From contig BGOS01000011.1 in assembly GCA_003569365.1 (NCBI GenBank), positions 1 to 64,000 of the forward strand: a stretch of DNA of 64,000 nt, written 5' to 3'. The notes under the pieces are model-generated. The model was not told the origin of the DNA and ran no database searches. It saw only the letters and a list, made by a program, of their open reading frames with translations. Positions 44,168 through 53,726 of the stretch are shown here, in pieces. Each line of letters begins with the position of its first letter. The first letter of the stretch is position 1. A program made the position numbers and the translations under genes. Origin of the DNA: Anaerolineaceae bacterium. Its GTDB lineage: Bacteria > Chloroflexota > Anaerolineae > Anaerolineales > UBA11657.

Positions 44168-45171
44168 TATGTTCTATCGGTGGTTGTTGGCTGGTTTGGA
44201 TAATCCAGTGCCAAGCTGTCATTTTCCACAATATAAGTTGGGCGGGATATCACTTCCCGGAATAATCGGGCTATGTAGACTGATAGGAGCCATGTTGACA
44301 TTAATTGTCCGAAGCCGACAACGCTAATGGTAGTTATTAGGGAAGTCCAGCCCACCGGCATTCGGTCTTCTGGAACCACCCACCTGGCGAGCAGGGCGTA
44401 AAGACTGATTGCCGAGATCAACACAATACTCATAAAAGTTAGAATTCCAGATAAAAATAGTGGTTTGACCGTTGTGGATGTAAGTCCTTGGACGGCTAAT
44501 TTCACCAATCTAGCCATGGAATATTTAGTTTTGCCGGCTTTTCGCTCTGGCCGATCATATTCAAGGCTGGTTTGCCTAAAGCCCACCCAAGCTCGCAAGC
44601 CTCTCATGTAACGTTCTTTCTCCGGGAGTTGGTTGATGATATCAACAACGGTCCTGTCCAATAAACTAAAATCTCCAGTGTCGGCCTGAACAGGTGAATC
44701 GGACAGGACCGATATTATTTTGTAGTAGAGCCTGTAGGCGGTGTTCATGATTAGGGAGGCTTGCCGTGTACGCCGCAGTGCGTAGACAACGCAGAACCCT
44801 TGGTTCCACTTGGAAATGAGTTGCTTGATAAGTTCGGGGGGATCCTGCAGGTCACCATCCATAATGACAACGGCCTGTCCTCGTGCAAATTTATATCCAG
44901 CAGCTACGGCTGCTTGATGTCCGAAGTTTCGTGACAAATTAACTTGTCGGTAAATACCATTTGTTTCAACAAAAGTACTGATCAATTGGCGGGATTTATC
45001 GGTGCTGCCATCGTCAACGAATAGAATTTCAATTGTGGCAGTGCCCTGAAGTTTCTGGACGCTTCTAAGTTCCTCGCGTATGTTGTCAAGTTCGCTGTCG
45101 AGGCGGTCAACCAGGTCCGGCAGCGTTTCCTGTTCGTTATATATTGGAATTACAATACTAAGCGCGATCAT
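44167..45171 (-). CDS. Family 2 glycosyltransferase, polyprenyl-phosphate sugar transferase type, 334 aa
   Basis: LSIVIPIYNEQETLPDLVDR, FVDDGSTDKSRQLI, SRNFGHQAAVAAGYKFARG and MDGDLQDPPELIKQL are hallmarks of GtrB/DPMS-type enzymes that load a sugar onto undecaprenyl phosphate. The C-terminal part has two transmembrane helices (PLFLSGILTFMSIVLISAIS, LITTISVVGFGQLMSTWLLS). ATG 45171 is preferred over the upstream 45201, which overlaps the methyltransferase. It probably supplies the lipid-linked donor for the neighbouring membrane GT-C-like protein. Confidence 0.9.
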   Translation of the reverse strand: MIALSIVIPIYNEQETLPDLVDRLDSELDNIREELRSVQKLQGTATIEILFVDDGSTDKSRQLISTFVETNGIYRQVNLSRNFGHQAAVAAGYKFARGQAVVIMDGDLQDPPELIKQLISKWNQGFCVVYALRRTRQASLIMNTAYRLYYKIISVLSDSPVQADTGDFSLLDRTVVDIINQLPEKERYMRGLRAWVGFRQTSLEYDRPERKAGKTKYSMARLVKLAVQGLTSTTVKPLFLSGILTFMSIVLISAISLYALLARWVVPEDRMPVGWTSLITTISVVGFGQLMSTWLLSVYIARLFREVISRPTYIVENDSLALDYPNQPTTTDRT

Positions 45172-45181
45172 TACTTGGTAC

Positions 45182-45987
45182 TCAACACCTTTTTCTCGCA
45201 ATTACCAGAAGCGAAGATCCAATTACAGTGCGAGTGAACAGTTTTATTTCAACTGACATTAGTAAATTCAGAATTTGGCGGATGAACTGCGAGTTGGGCT
45301 GAAAACCAATTTCAATTACGTCTTCATTTCTAAAAAATTTCAACAGCAGTTTTCTAATTAGGAGTAAAGGTACCAAAGCTATGCCCCAATACCCCGCACT
45401 TTCAACCTTCAAGCCAGCTCTGATCAATTCGTTTGTAATGGTAGCCAGCCGGTAACGCTTAACGTGCCCAGCCACCGTGTCATATTTACTGAAAAACATT
45501 TGAATTGCAGGCACGTTAATTATTATCTTTCCGCCGGGACATAAGTGGTAGCTCGCAGCTTCCAAGAATTCGACTGGGTTATCAATGTGCTCCAAGACAT
45601 CCATCAATAATATAGTCGAAAAGTAGCCCTCAAATTCGGTATTTCTCTGATGGATATTGTAAAAATATAACTGGTCATAGCCGCGACGAATGGTGCGTAG
45701 CGCCTTTTCATTTAGGTCGCACCCAGAAGCTCGGATCCCGTATTGGGATTCGATTTGTTGACCCAATGCACCGTTACCGCATCCGATGTCAAGAATATTT
45801 CCCCAATCATAGTCTTTGGTATCCGTTTTGTGATCACGGAAAAGCGCCATTGAATCCAAAAGTGACTGGGGGTCACAAAGTCATACCATTCGTCCGCCAT
45901 TGAGTAGATGGAAGGAGGGCTTAGGTGCATAATTCGTACTGGCTCTTCGGGAGTTTCAGGTTTGTTTGTGAGTTCTGGCATAGTCAT
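45182..45987 (-). pseudogene. SAM-dependent methyltransferase (class I), frame break near the N-terminus
   Basis: The SAM-binding motif NILDIGCGNGALGQQI, LLMDVLEHIDNPVEFLEAAS and LCPGGKIIINVPA identify a class I methyltransferase. A second frame supplies the N-terminus (RIMHLSPPSIYSMADEWYDF, VTPSHFWIQWRF) from 45987. The switch lies between about 45815 and 45850. The downstream frame alone can start at 45859, giving 225 aa with the whole catalytic core, so function may be retained. It probably methylates a glycan or lipid-linked intermediate, inferred from context only. Confidence 0.7.
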
Positions 45988-46065
45988 CTTCTGATTAGGG
46001 TGGGGTGATGTTGGTTGGTCGGACCATTCTATAGCGGCTACGCCTTGGAGTGGTGTGACTGGGGG

Positions 46066-47435
46066 CTAACCAAAAATAGAACATAGCTCTGTGGTCAAGC
46101 GCGACCAATCGCCCACAGTGCGTGGATCCAGCAGAAGCTGGCCTTCTTGCACGCGGGCGATGATGCCCTGGCTGCGCAGGTGAGCTGCTTGCGCTTCGGC
46201 GCTCTGGTGGCGCACGGCCACCAGTTTGGTGGGCAGCGTCTCGCCGGGCAGGCTGCCGCCACCCACTGTGGACTGGCCATCGATGACCGATGCATCGATG
46301 CCGCTCTGGCAATTCACCGGCCAGCGCTTGTGCTTTAATTCAATCTCGGCTATGGGCATGCTGATCATGCGCCACACCGGGATTTGGCTGAGCGCTTCAT
46401 CGCGCAAGTAGTGCAGCAAGGTTGCACTGAGCGCTGCCAGGCATAGTTTGTCTGCGCGCAGCGCGCGCAACAGGGGGTGCTTGGCCAGCTTTTGGATTAC
46501 CGCCGCACGCCCGACAATGATGCCGCACTGCGGGCCGCCGAGCAGTTTGTCGCCACTGAAGCACACCGCGTCACAGCCGGCGGACACGCTCTCCTGCACC
46601 ATCGGTTCGTGCGCCAAACCGAAGCGCGTGGTATCGAGCAGCGCGCCACTCCCAAGCAGTCCACTACGGGCAGGCTGTGTTCAGCGCCCAAAGCCGTCAG
46701 CTCGGTAATGCCGGGCTCGGTGGCAAAGCCCTCGATGCGAAAATTGCTGTGGTGCACGCGCAACAACAGCGCCGCCTTCAGCTTTGCATCACCGATGGCG
46801 CTCGCGTAGTCGCGGGTGTGCGTGCGGTTGGTGGTGCCAACCTCCACAAGGCGCGCGCCAGATTGCTTCATCACATCCGGAATGCGGAAGCCGCCGCCGA
46901 TTTCCACCAGCTGGCCGCGCGAGATTACCACTCCTTTGCCCTTGGCGAGCCCGGTGAGTGCCAGCAATAGCGCGGCAGCGCAGTTGTTCACAACCAGCGC
47001 ATCTTCTGCGCCGGTGAGCTGGCGCAGCAAGGCTGCTGGATGTACGTTGCGCGAGCCGCGCTTGCCAGTGAGCGGGTCGTACTCCAGCGTGCAGTAGTCG
47101 TCTGCAATTGCGAGCATGGCAGCCTGGGCTGCTTTGGAGAGCGGCGCACGGCCGAGGTTGGTGTGAATGATTACGCCGGTGGCATTGGTAACCGAATGCA
47201 GGGTGGGGGCTGCTTGCTCAGCCAATTGCTGTGAAATGGCGTCCAACAGTTCTGCGGTGCTGCCCGGAGCGCTGGCTCCGGCTGGTGCGCTCAATGTGGC
47301 GCGTTGCGCATCCAGCACTGTGCGCGCGGCTGCCAAGGTGAGCGGGCGCCCGTAGCGCGCCTGAAGCTCTAAAGCTTGCGGGCTTTGCAGCAGAGTTTCC
47401 ACGGCTGGCAGCGCCCGGCGGGCATCAGCGGCCAC
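46066..47435 (-). pseudogene. selA: L-seryl-tRNA(Sec) selenium transferase, one frame break
   Basis: The PLP enzyme converts Ser-tRNA(Sec) to Sec-tRNA(Sec). SelA motifs are TNATGVIIHTNLGRAPLS, NVHPAALLRQLTGAEDALVV, GFRIPDVMKQSGARLVEVGT and the PLP lysine in CFSGDKLLGGPQCGIIVGR. The frame changes near 46652 (a CCC run): the first frame runs VVDCLG into nonsense, and the second resumes as SGALLDTTRFGLAHEPMVQE. One missing base explains it. The start is a GTG at 47435 (AADARRALPAVE). The product would be about 456 aa. No selB, selC or selD was seen in the window. Confidence 0.82.
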
Positions 47436-47829
47436 TATCGGGGTCCCAGCGGCTGCGTTCACGCACTTCCAGCAGCCATTCAATGAAGATAAAGATGGCG
47501 GCCAGCAGCGCTGCGATCTCCCATGTGAGCGTGCGCGCAATTTGCAGCCAGGCGCATATCGCAGCCAGCAGCGCCGGCCAAAGCGCGCGCCGCAATAACA
47601 CATTCGCCGGTGCCGGAGCGCGCCCAAAACGCCGGTTTAGGTGGCGCACTACCGGCAAAAGGGTGCCGGTCATTGCGCTCAGCCCGAGCATAAAGAACAG
47701 CCAGCGTGCATCGGCGGTGGGCACGGTGAAAAGCCACAGCGCAAGCACGCCCAGCCAGCCCACAACTGCCAGCACAGCGGCCGCAAGGTCCAAGCCCAGC
47801 AGTAAGTTTGGCTTTGATTCTTGTTGCAT
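47425..47829 (-). CDS. Small multi-pass membrane protein, 134 aa
   Basis: It is predicted to have four transmembrane helices (LDLAAAVLAVVGWLGVLALW, WLFFMLGLSAMTGTLLPVV, LWPALLAAICAWLQIA, WEIAALLAAIFIFIEWLLEV). The family is not recognised. Its last codons overlap the GTG start of selA, which suggests co-transcription and translational coupling. Functional inference beyond that is not justified. Confidence 0.65.
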   Translation of the reverse strand: MQQESKPNLLLGLDLAAAVLAVVGWLGVLALWLFTVPTADARWLFFMLGLSAMTGTLLPVVRHLNRRFGRAPAPANVLLRRALWPALLAAICAWLQIARTLTWEIAALLAAIFIFIEWLLEVRERSRWDPDSGR

Positions 47830-47870
47830 CGCGTGCGATTATAGCTTGGGCATTTGGCCATTCCCGCGCT

Positions 47871-47899
47871 TTCGCAATTTATGAGCGCGTAAGTATAAT
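47871..47899 (+). promoter_or_regulatory. Promoter of the ABC-F gene
   Basis: A perfect -10, TATAAT at 47894-47899, has a weak -35 (TTCGCA, 47871-47876) at 17-bp spacing. The leader to the ATG at 47934 is about 28-30 bases. Confidence 0.45.
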
Positions 47900-47933
47900 G
47901 AAGGCAGCCTGCCGGCTAGCGGCAGCGTTGCCC

Positions 47934-49835
47934 ATGTCGCTGCTCACATTTAATTCGCTTGGCAAATCCTTTGGCGCTGCCGATATATTCGCCGGTTTAA
48001 GCGGCGCTGTGCCGGCGGGCGCACGCATTGCGCTGGTAGGAGCCAACGGCAGCGGCAAGACCACTCTGCTGCGCATTCTGGCCGGCGAAGACAATCCCGA
48101 TCAGGGGGGCGTGCATCGCGCGCGCGCGGTGCGGCTGGGGTACCTGCCGCAAGTAGTGCCGCAAACTGCAGCAGCGCATAGCTTATGGGAGGAAATGTGC
48201 ACTGCATTTTCTGCGCTGCTTGCGCAGCAGGCTGAGCTGCGCAGTTTGGAAGAGGCGATGGCTGCGCCAGCACAGCGGGACAGCGCGCTGGAACGCTACG
48301 GCGTGCTGCAGCATGAGTTTGAGGAAGCCGGCGGCTACACCTACGAGGCGCAAATCCGGCAGACGCTGCAAGGGCTGGGATTTTCTGCAGCGCACCATGC
48401 ACTGCCGCTCGCCCAGCTTTCGGGCGGGCAGCGCACGCGCGCACTGATGGGTCGCCTGCTGCTGGAGCGGCCAGACCTGCTGCTGCTGGACGAGCCCACC
48501 AATCATCTGGACATCAGCGGCGTGGAATGGCTGGAGGGTTGGCTGCGCTCCTGGAGCGGTGCGGTGTTGATTGTTTCGCATGACCGCTACTTCCTGGACG
48601 AAACGGCGCAGCTGATTTGGGAGCTGCAGCCGGCCCGGCTTGAGAGCTACCCCGGCAACTACAGCGCCTACGCCAATCAACGCGCGGAACGCCACCTGCG
48701 GCAAGAGACCGAGTTTGAAACGCAGCAGGCACAAATTGCGCGCGAGCAGGATTACATCCGGCGCAACATTGCCGGGCAGAACACCAAGCAGGCACAAGGG
48801 CGCCGGCGCCGGCTGGACCGGCTGCTATCCGGCACGCACGAGAATGACCGGCTGGTGGACCGCGTTACAACGCGCAAGCAGCTGCGCATCAACTTGGCCG
48901 GCACCAAGCGCTCGGGGGACCGGGTGCTGGAGACGACTGACTTGCGCGTGGGCCATGCTGATGACCAGCGCGTGCTGCTGTCCGTGCCGGACTTGCTGCT
49001 GTGGCGCGGCGAAGTGGCAGCGCTCATCGGGCCGAACGGCGTGGGCAAGACCACGCTGCTAAAGATGCTGCTGGGCGAGCTGCCGCCGTTGGGCGGATCG
49101 ATCCGGCTGGGGGCCAGCCTGCAAGTGGGATATTTTGCGCAGGCACATGAGGGATTGCGCAATGAGATGAGCGTACTGCAAGAGCTGCAGGACACAAAAT
49201 ATATGCCAGAGGGGCAGGCGCGCGATTACCTGGCGCAGTTTCTTTTTCCGCGCGACGATGTATACAAGCCGGTGGCAGTGCTGTCCGGCGGCGAGCGTGG
49301 CCGGCTGGCACTTGCCAAGCTGTCATTGCAAGGCGCAAACTTTCTGCTGCTGGATGAACCCACCAACCATCTTGATATTCCGGCGCAGGAAGTATTGGAA
49401 GCCGTGCTTGCCAATTTTGCCGGCACAATCCTGCTTGTGTCGCATGACCGCTATTTGATTGAGAAGCTGGCGACGCAGGTGTGGCTGGCAGAGAACGGAG
49501 TTTTGCAAGTGTTCAATGGGCCGTATCACGAGTTTGCGGCGCTGCGCCGGGCGGGCGCGCTGCCAGCTCCTGTGGCAGCAGTGCCGCGTGCTGCCCGCAC
49601 CCCCGCCAAACCGCGCAAACAGCCGGACAAGGCCGCCCGCCAGAAAGCCGAGCAGGTGTCCGGGCTGGAGCAGGCAATTGCGGTGCTCGAGCAGCATGCG
49701 CTGGAATTGGCGGCCGGCTTGGAGCGCGCGGGCGTGGCACAGGATGTGCCCGGCCTGCAGCGTCTGGGCCGCGAGTACGAGCAGTTGCAGCATGAGCTCT
49801 CCAGCAAGCTCGACGAGTGGACGGCGCTGAATTGA
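47934..49835 (+). CDS. ABC-F family ATPase, 633 aa
   Basis: This soluble, ribosome-associated ATPase has two tandem ATP-binding domains and no membrane part. Walker A motifs are GANGSGKTT and GPNGVGKTT, signatures LSGGQRTRAL and LSGGERGRLAL, and both Walker B are LLLDEPTNHLD. The inter-domain P-site linker contains the basic stretch QDYIRRNIAGQNTKQAQGRR. A C-terminal coiled-coil tail (about residues 575-633) resembles the Uup type. Members tune translation or protect ribosomes from antibiotics. The role here is uncertain. ATG 47934 (MSLLTFNSLGKSFGA) is chosen over upstream in-frame codons. Confidence 0.92.
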   Translation: MSLLTFNSLGKSFGAADIFAGLSGAVPAGARIALVGANGSGKTTLLRILAGEDNPDQGGVHRARAVRLGYLPQVVPQTAAAHSLWEEMCTAFSALLAQQAELRSLEEAMAAPAQRDSALERYGVLQHEFEEAGGYTYEAQIRQTLQGLGFSAAHHALPLAQLSGGQRTRALMGRLLLERPDLLLLDEPTNHLDISGVEWLEGWLRSWSGAVLIVSHDRYFLDETAQLIWELQPARLESYPGNYSAYANQRAERHLRQETEFETQQAQIAREQDYIRRNIAGQNTKQAQGRRRRLDRLLSGTHENDRLVDRVTTRKQLRINLAGTKRSGDRVLETTDLRVGHADDQRVLLSVPDLLLWRGEVAALIGPNGVGKTTLLKMLLGELPPLGGSIRLGASLQVGYFAQAHEGLRNEMSVLQELQDTKYMPEGQARDYLAQFLFPRDDVYKPVAVLSGGERGRLALAKLSLQGANFLLLDEPTNHLDIPAQEVLEAVLANFAGTILLVSHDRYLIEKLATQVWLAENGVLQVFNGPYHEFAALRRAGALPAPVAAVPRAARTPAKPRKQPDKAARQKAEQVSGLEQAIAVLEQHALELAAGLERAGVAQDVPGLQRLGREYEQLQHELSSKLDEWTALN

Positions 49836-49885
49836 AACGCGATTACATTTTAGTACCGCGAGCGTTATTGCTGCCCTGATTTCTG

Positions 49886-51412
49886 ATGCGCTACCTTTTC
49901 AATTTTCTTTCATGGCTCACGCGGCGCTCCAGCCGTGATGTAAAGCAGCGCAGTGCGCCACAGCCGGCGCGCCAAAGCCGCCTGGCTTCGCCGCAATCGC
50001 CGCAGCGGCCCGCGCCTCCGCCGGACCAAAAGCCGTTGTCCGCTTTGGCTGCCGCTGCACTGATCGGTTTTTTTCTGCTTGCAGTTGGCGCATCAAGCGC
50101 CCTGATTTATTCAACGGTGCGGGACTGGGTGGCAACCGGCACGGTGCCCGGCCTGGCAGCGCTGGTGCTCCGCGGTTCATCAGCTGCGGGTGCGGCTGAG
50201 CAGCCGCAGGATGCAAGCGGCGCGGGCAGCGCGGGTGAAACCGGAAAGTATTTGTGGAATAGCAGCGAGCGCGTGACTGTGCTTGTGATGGGCATCGATC
50301 AGCGTACCGGTGTTGAGCTGGACACTGCATATCGCACGGACACCATGATGCTCGTAACGCTTGATCCGCTGGGCAAGAAGGCTGGCATGCTTTCGATCCC
50401 GCGCGATTTGTATGTGCAAATCCCCGGCTTTGAGGGGCGTGACCGCATCAACACCGCCAACTTTAAAGGCGACGCGCAAAAACTTCCCGGCGGCGGTCCG
50501 GCGCTTGCAATGAAAACGGTGACCGCAAACCTTGGGATTGCAACAGACTATTACCTGCGCATCAACTTCACTGCATTTGAAACCTTTATTGATGAGCTGG
50601 GCGGCATTGAGTTGGATGTTCCCCTGCCTTTGGATGACCCCACGTATCCGGATTGCTGCTACGGCTATGATCCGTTCCACATTGCGGCCGGCCGGCAGCT
50701 GCTGGACGGCAAGACCGCCCTGAAGTACGCGCGCACGCGCAAGACAAATGGTGGTGATTTTGATCGTGCTGCCCGCCAGCAGCAGGTACTGCTGGCGGTG
50801 CGCGACAAACTATTTGACCTGAACTTTATGCCGCAGCTCTTGCTGCGGGCACCCGCGCTTTACAGCATGCTTTCTGGCAGCCTTGATACCAATCTCTCGC
50901 TTGACCAGCTGGTGGGGCTGGCGCTGCTGGCGCAGAGCATCGAGCGCAAGAACATTCAGTCGGCTGTGATCGGCGGCAAATACATCCTTAAAGAATTTGT
51001 AACCGCGGACGGCAAACAGGTGGTGGCGCTGGATGAGCAGGCCTTCAGTAAGTTGCGCACGGAAATGTTTTACACCCCGGGCCCGGCGCCTTCCGCCACG
51101 CTGGATGTGGAGCGCCAGGCGGCGGAAGAGCATGCCCGAATCGAAGTGCTGAACGGCGCAGCGCAGGCGGGCGTTGCGCAAAAGACGGCTGATTACCTGA
51201 TGAAAAATGGCTTCAACGTGGTAAGCGTCGGCAACGCAGACCGTTACAACTACGACACCACCATCATCTACGACTACACGGGTCATTACTACACAACCCG
51301 CTGGCTTTCGGAGAAATTTAACCTGCGGCCGCAGAGCATTATTGCCTTGCGCGACCCCAACAGCACGGTGGATGTGCGCATGGTGGTGGGCGGGGACTTT
51401 ACGCTGCCGTAG
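49886..51412 (+). CDS. LytR-CpsA-Psr (LCP) family ligase with LytR_C domain, 508 aa
   Basis: Such enzymes transfer lipid-linked teichoic acid or capsule polymers to peptidoglycan. A transmembrane anchor lies near residues 50-72 (AAAALIGFFLLAVGASSALI). The LCP domain has VTVLVMGIDQRTG, TAYRTDTMMLVTLDP, MLSIPRDLYVQIPGF and RINTANFKGDAQ, with the conserved Arg/Asp residues. ALKYARTRKTNGGDFDRAAR is the second conserved block. A LytR_C domain follows (ARIEVLNGAAQAGVAQKTAD). RecD2 follows after 34 bases. Confidence 0.93.
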   Translation: MRYLFNFLSWLTRRSSRDVKQRSAPQPARQSRLASPQSPQRPAPPPDQKPLSALAAAALIGFFLLAVGASSALIYSTVRDWVATGTVPGLAALVLRGSSAAGAAEQPQDASGAGSAGETGKYLWNSSERVTVLVMGIDQRTGVELDTAYRTDTMMLVTLDPLGKKAGMLSIPRDLYVQIPGFEGRDRINTANFKGDAQKLPGGGPALAMKTVTANLGIATDYYLRINFTAFETFIDELGGIELDVPLPLDDPTYPDCCYGYDPFHIAAGRQLLDGKTALKYARTRKTNGGDFDRAARQQQVLLAVRDKLFDLNFMPQLLLRAPALYSMLSGSLDTNLSLDQLVGLALLAQSIERKNIQSAVIGGKYILKEFVTADGKQVVALDEQAFSKLRTEMFYTPGPAPSATLDVERQAAEEHARIEVLNGAAQAGVAQKTADYLMKNGFNVVSVGNADRYNYDTTIIYDYTGHYYTTRWLSEKFNLRPQSIIALRDPNSTVDVRMVVGGDFTLP

Positions 51413-51446
51413 CGCAGCGCAGCGTGCACCGCGCTGCCTCTAACGC

Positions 51447-53657
51447 GTGGATACCCTCGAAGGCGTTGTAGAGCGCCTCACATACCGTAACGCTGAAAAC
51501 GCCTACACTGTACTGCGTTTGCGCAGCGCGGCTGCGGCGGGCGCAGAAACAGTAACCGTGGTTGGCAATCTGCCGGAGCTGAAGCCGGGCGCCAACCTGC
51601 GCCTCGCGGGAGTCTGGAGCAGCCATCCGGAACATGGCCGGCAGTTCCGGGTGCAGACTTGCGAGGTGCTGCCTCCGGCAACATTGGACGGCATCCGGCG
51701 CTATCTTGGCTCGGGTTTGGTGAAGGGCATTGGCCCCAAGACTGCCGAGCGCATCGTGCAGCACTTTGGCATGGACACACTACAAGTGATTGAGCAGGAT
51801 GCACAGCGCCTGAGCGAAGTGCCCGGCCTTGGTGCGCAGCGCGCCACCCTGATTGCGGATGCGTGGAACGAGCAGCGCGCGGTAAAGCACCTGATGATTT
51901 TTTTGCAGGGGCATGGCCTGAGTACAGCGCTGGCGCTGAAGGTGCATCGCCAGTACGGCAACGACGCGCTGCAAGTGGTGCAGCAGGATCCGTACCGGCT
52001 GGCGCGCGACATTTGGGGCATTGGCTTTAAGACCGCGGACAATCTGGCGCAGGCGCTCGGCTTGCCGTTGGATTCGCCGGCGCGCGTTGGGGCGGGCATT
52101 GCGTTCTGCCTGCATGAGAGCGCCAACAACGGGCATGTGTATTGCCCGGAAAGCGAGCTGGTACTGCAAGCAGTAGAGCTGTTGGGCGTCAACGCTGCGG
52201 TGGTGGCGCCGGTGCTGGCGCGCCTCGCAAACGGCGACCCGCTTTGTGCGGAGCCGCTGCCGGCGGGCGGGCCGCAGCCGGGCAGCGCCAGCAGCGAGCG
52301 CGCCATCTACCTTGCACAGCTGCATCGGGCGGAGGTGGGTGTGGCACAGTGCGTGCAGCGTTTGCTGCAGACGCCTGCGTCCAGCCTGAATGCCGTGCGC
52401 CAGCAGCCGCTGGCCATGCAAAACTTTGCGGTGCAAGCTGGCGTTGAAGTGTCTGCAGAGCAGGCTGCCGCGGTGCAGCATGCGCTGCATAACAAAATTT
52501 CCATCATCACTGGCGGGCCCGGCACTGGCAAAACCACCTGCCTGCGCGCACTGGTGGCGCTGCTGCTGGCGCGTGGCATGCGCGTGGCACTGGCCAGCCC
52601 CACGGGCCGCGCCGCCAAGCGCCTGGGCGAGGCCACCGGCCAGCCCGCAAAAACAATTCACCGCCTGTTGGGCTTCCAGCCCGGCGATGGCTTTTTGCAC
52701 AACGAGCACAACCCGCTGGCGCTGGACTTGCTGATTGTGGATGAAGCCAGCATGCTGGACTTGCTGCTGACGCACAGCCTGCTGCGCGCGCTGCCGCCCG
52801 AGAGCCACCTGCTGCTGGTGGGAGATGTGGACCAGCTGCCCGCGGTGGGCGCTGGCGATGTGCTGCGCGATTTAATGCGTGCGGCTGGCGTGGTGGTTAC
52901 GCGGCTTGCATTTATTTTCCGGCAGGCGCAGCAATCACTGATTGTCAGCAATGCGCACCGTGTGAACCTGGGCCAGGCACCACTCTACAACCAAAGCGGG
53001 CAGGACTTTTTTTTGGTGGCTGCCGACGGGCCGCAGGATGCTGCTGATCGCGTGGTGGAGCTGGTGCAGCAGCGCATCCCCAAGAAATTTAATTTGAATC
53101 CGCTGCTGGATGTGCAGGTGCTGGCGCCCATGCATCGCGGCGAGGCCGGAGTGATCAACCTGAACCAGCGGCTGCAGGCGGCGCTCAACCCGCCGGCAGC
53201 CGGGCGCGTGGAGCGTGTGATTGGCGGGCGCCTGCTGCGCAGCGGCGACAAGGTGATGCAGACGCGCAACAACTACAACAAGGATGTGTTCAATGGCGAC
53301 ATGGGGCGCATCACCGCGATAGATTTGGAGAATGCCTGCCTGACGGTGGAGTTTGACGCTGGCGGCGCTGCGGCACGCACCGTGCAATACGAATGGAGCG
53401 AGGTGGACGAGCTGCAGCTTGCATATGCGATAACCGTGCACAAGGCGCAGGGCGCGGAGTACCCCGCCACGGTGGTGGTGCTGCTCGCGCAGCACTACAT
53501 GCTATTGCAGCGCAACTTGTTGTATACCGCCATCACGCGCGCCAAACAGCTGTGCGTGCTGGTGGGCACGCAGCGCGCAATTCAAATGGCGGTTAAGAAT
53601 GACCGGGTTGCGCAGCGCTACAGCGGACTGGCGGCCCGCTTGCAGGCAGCGCCGTGA
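51447..53657 (+). CDS. recD2: ATP-dependent RecD2-type DNA helicase, 736 aa
   Basis: This is a superfamily 1B 5'-3' helicase. The N-terminal OB-like and helix-hairpin-helix region (LGSGLVKGIGPKTAERIVQ, VPGLGAQRATLIADAW) is specific to RecD2 and absent from RecD of RecBCD. Motif I is GGPGTGKTT from residue 356, motif II VDEASMLD, and VGDVDQLPAVGAGDVLRDL motif III. The C-terminal region has AITVHKAQGAEYPATVVVL and LLYTAITRAKQLCVLVG. The GTG start is at 51447. Full length for the family. Confidence 0.95.
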   Translation: MDTLEGVVERLTYRNAENAYTVLRLRSAAAAGAETVTVVGNLPELKPGANLRLAGVWSSHPEHGRQFRVQTCEVLPPATLDGIRRYLGSGLVKGIGPKTAERIVQHFGMDTLQVIEQDAQRLSEVPGLGAQRATLIADAWNEQRAVKHLMIFLQGHGLSTALALKVHRQYGNDALQVVQQDPYRLARDIWGIGFKTADNLAQALGLPLDSPARVGAGIAFCLHESANNGHVYCPESELVLQAVELLGVNAAVVAPVLARLANGDPLCAEPLPAGGPQPGSASSERAIYLAQLHRAEVGVAQCVQRLLQTPASSLNAVRQQPLAMQNFAVQAGVEVSAEQAAAVQHALHNKISIITGGPGTGKTTCLRALVALLLARGMRVALASPTGRAAKRLGEATGQPAKTIHRLLGFQPGDGFLHNEHNPLALDLLIVDEASMLDLLLTHSLLRALPPESHLLLVGDVDQLPAVGAGDVLRDLMRAAGVVVTRLAFIFRQAQQSLIVSNAHRVNLGQAPLYNQSGQDFFLVAADGPQDAADRVVELVQQRIPKKFNLNPLLDVQVLAPMHRGEAGVINLNQRLQAALNPPAAGRVERVIGGRLLRSGDKVMQTRNNYNKDVFNGDMGRITAIDLENACLTVEFDAGGAAARTVQYEWSEVDELQLAYAITVHKAQGAEYPATVVVLLAQHYMLLQRNLLYTAITRAKQLCVLVGTQRAIQMAVKNDRVAQRYSGLAARLQAAP

Positions 53658-53726
53658 GGCAACGGGCCGGCAGCAGTTGCAGTTTGGCAGCGCACGCGTT
53701 GCGCGCCATCCGCGCCGGCGCAGCGC

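Noticed and set aside
46640-46665. A selenocysteine-type recoding event inside selA.
   Set aside because: The interruption is a change of frame at a CCC run, not an in-frame TGA, so recoding at a stop codon cannot restore it.
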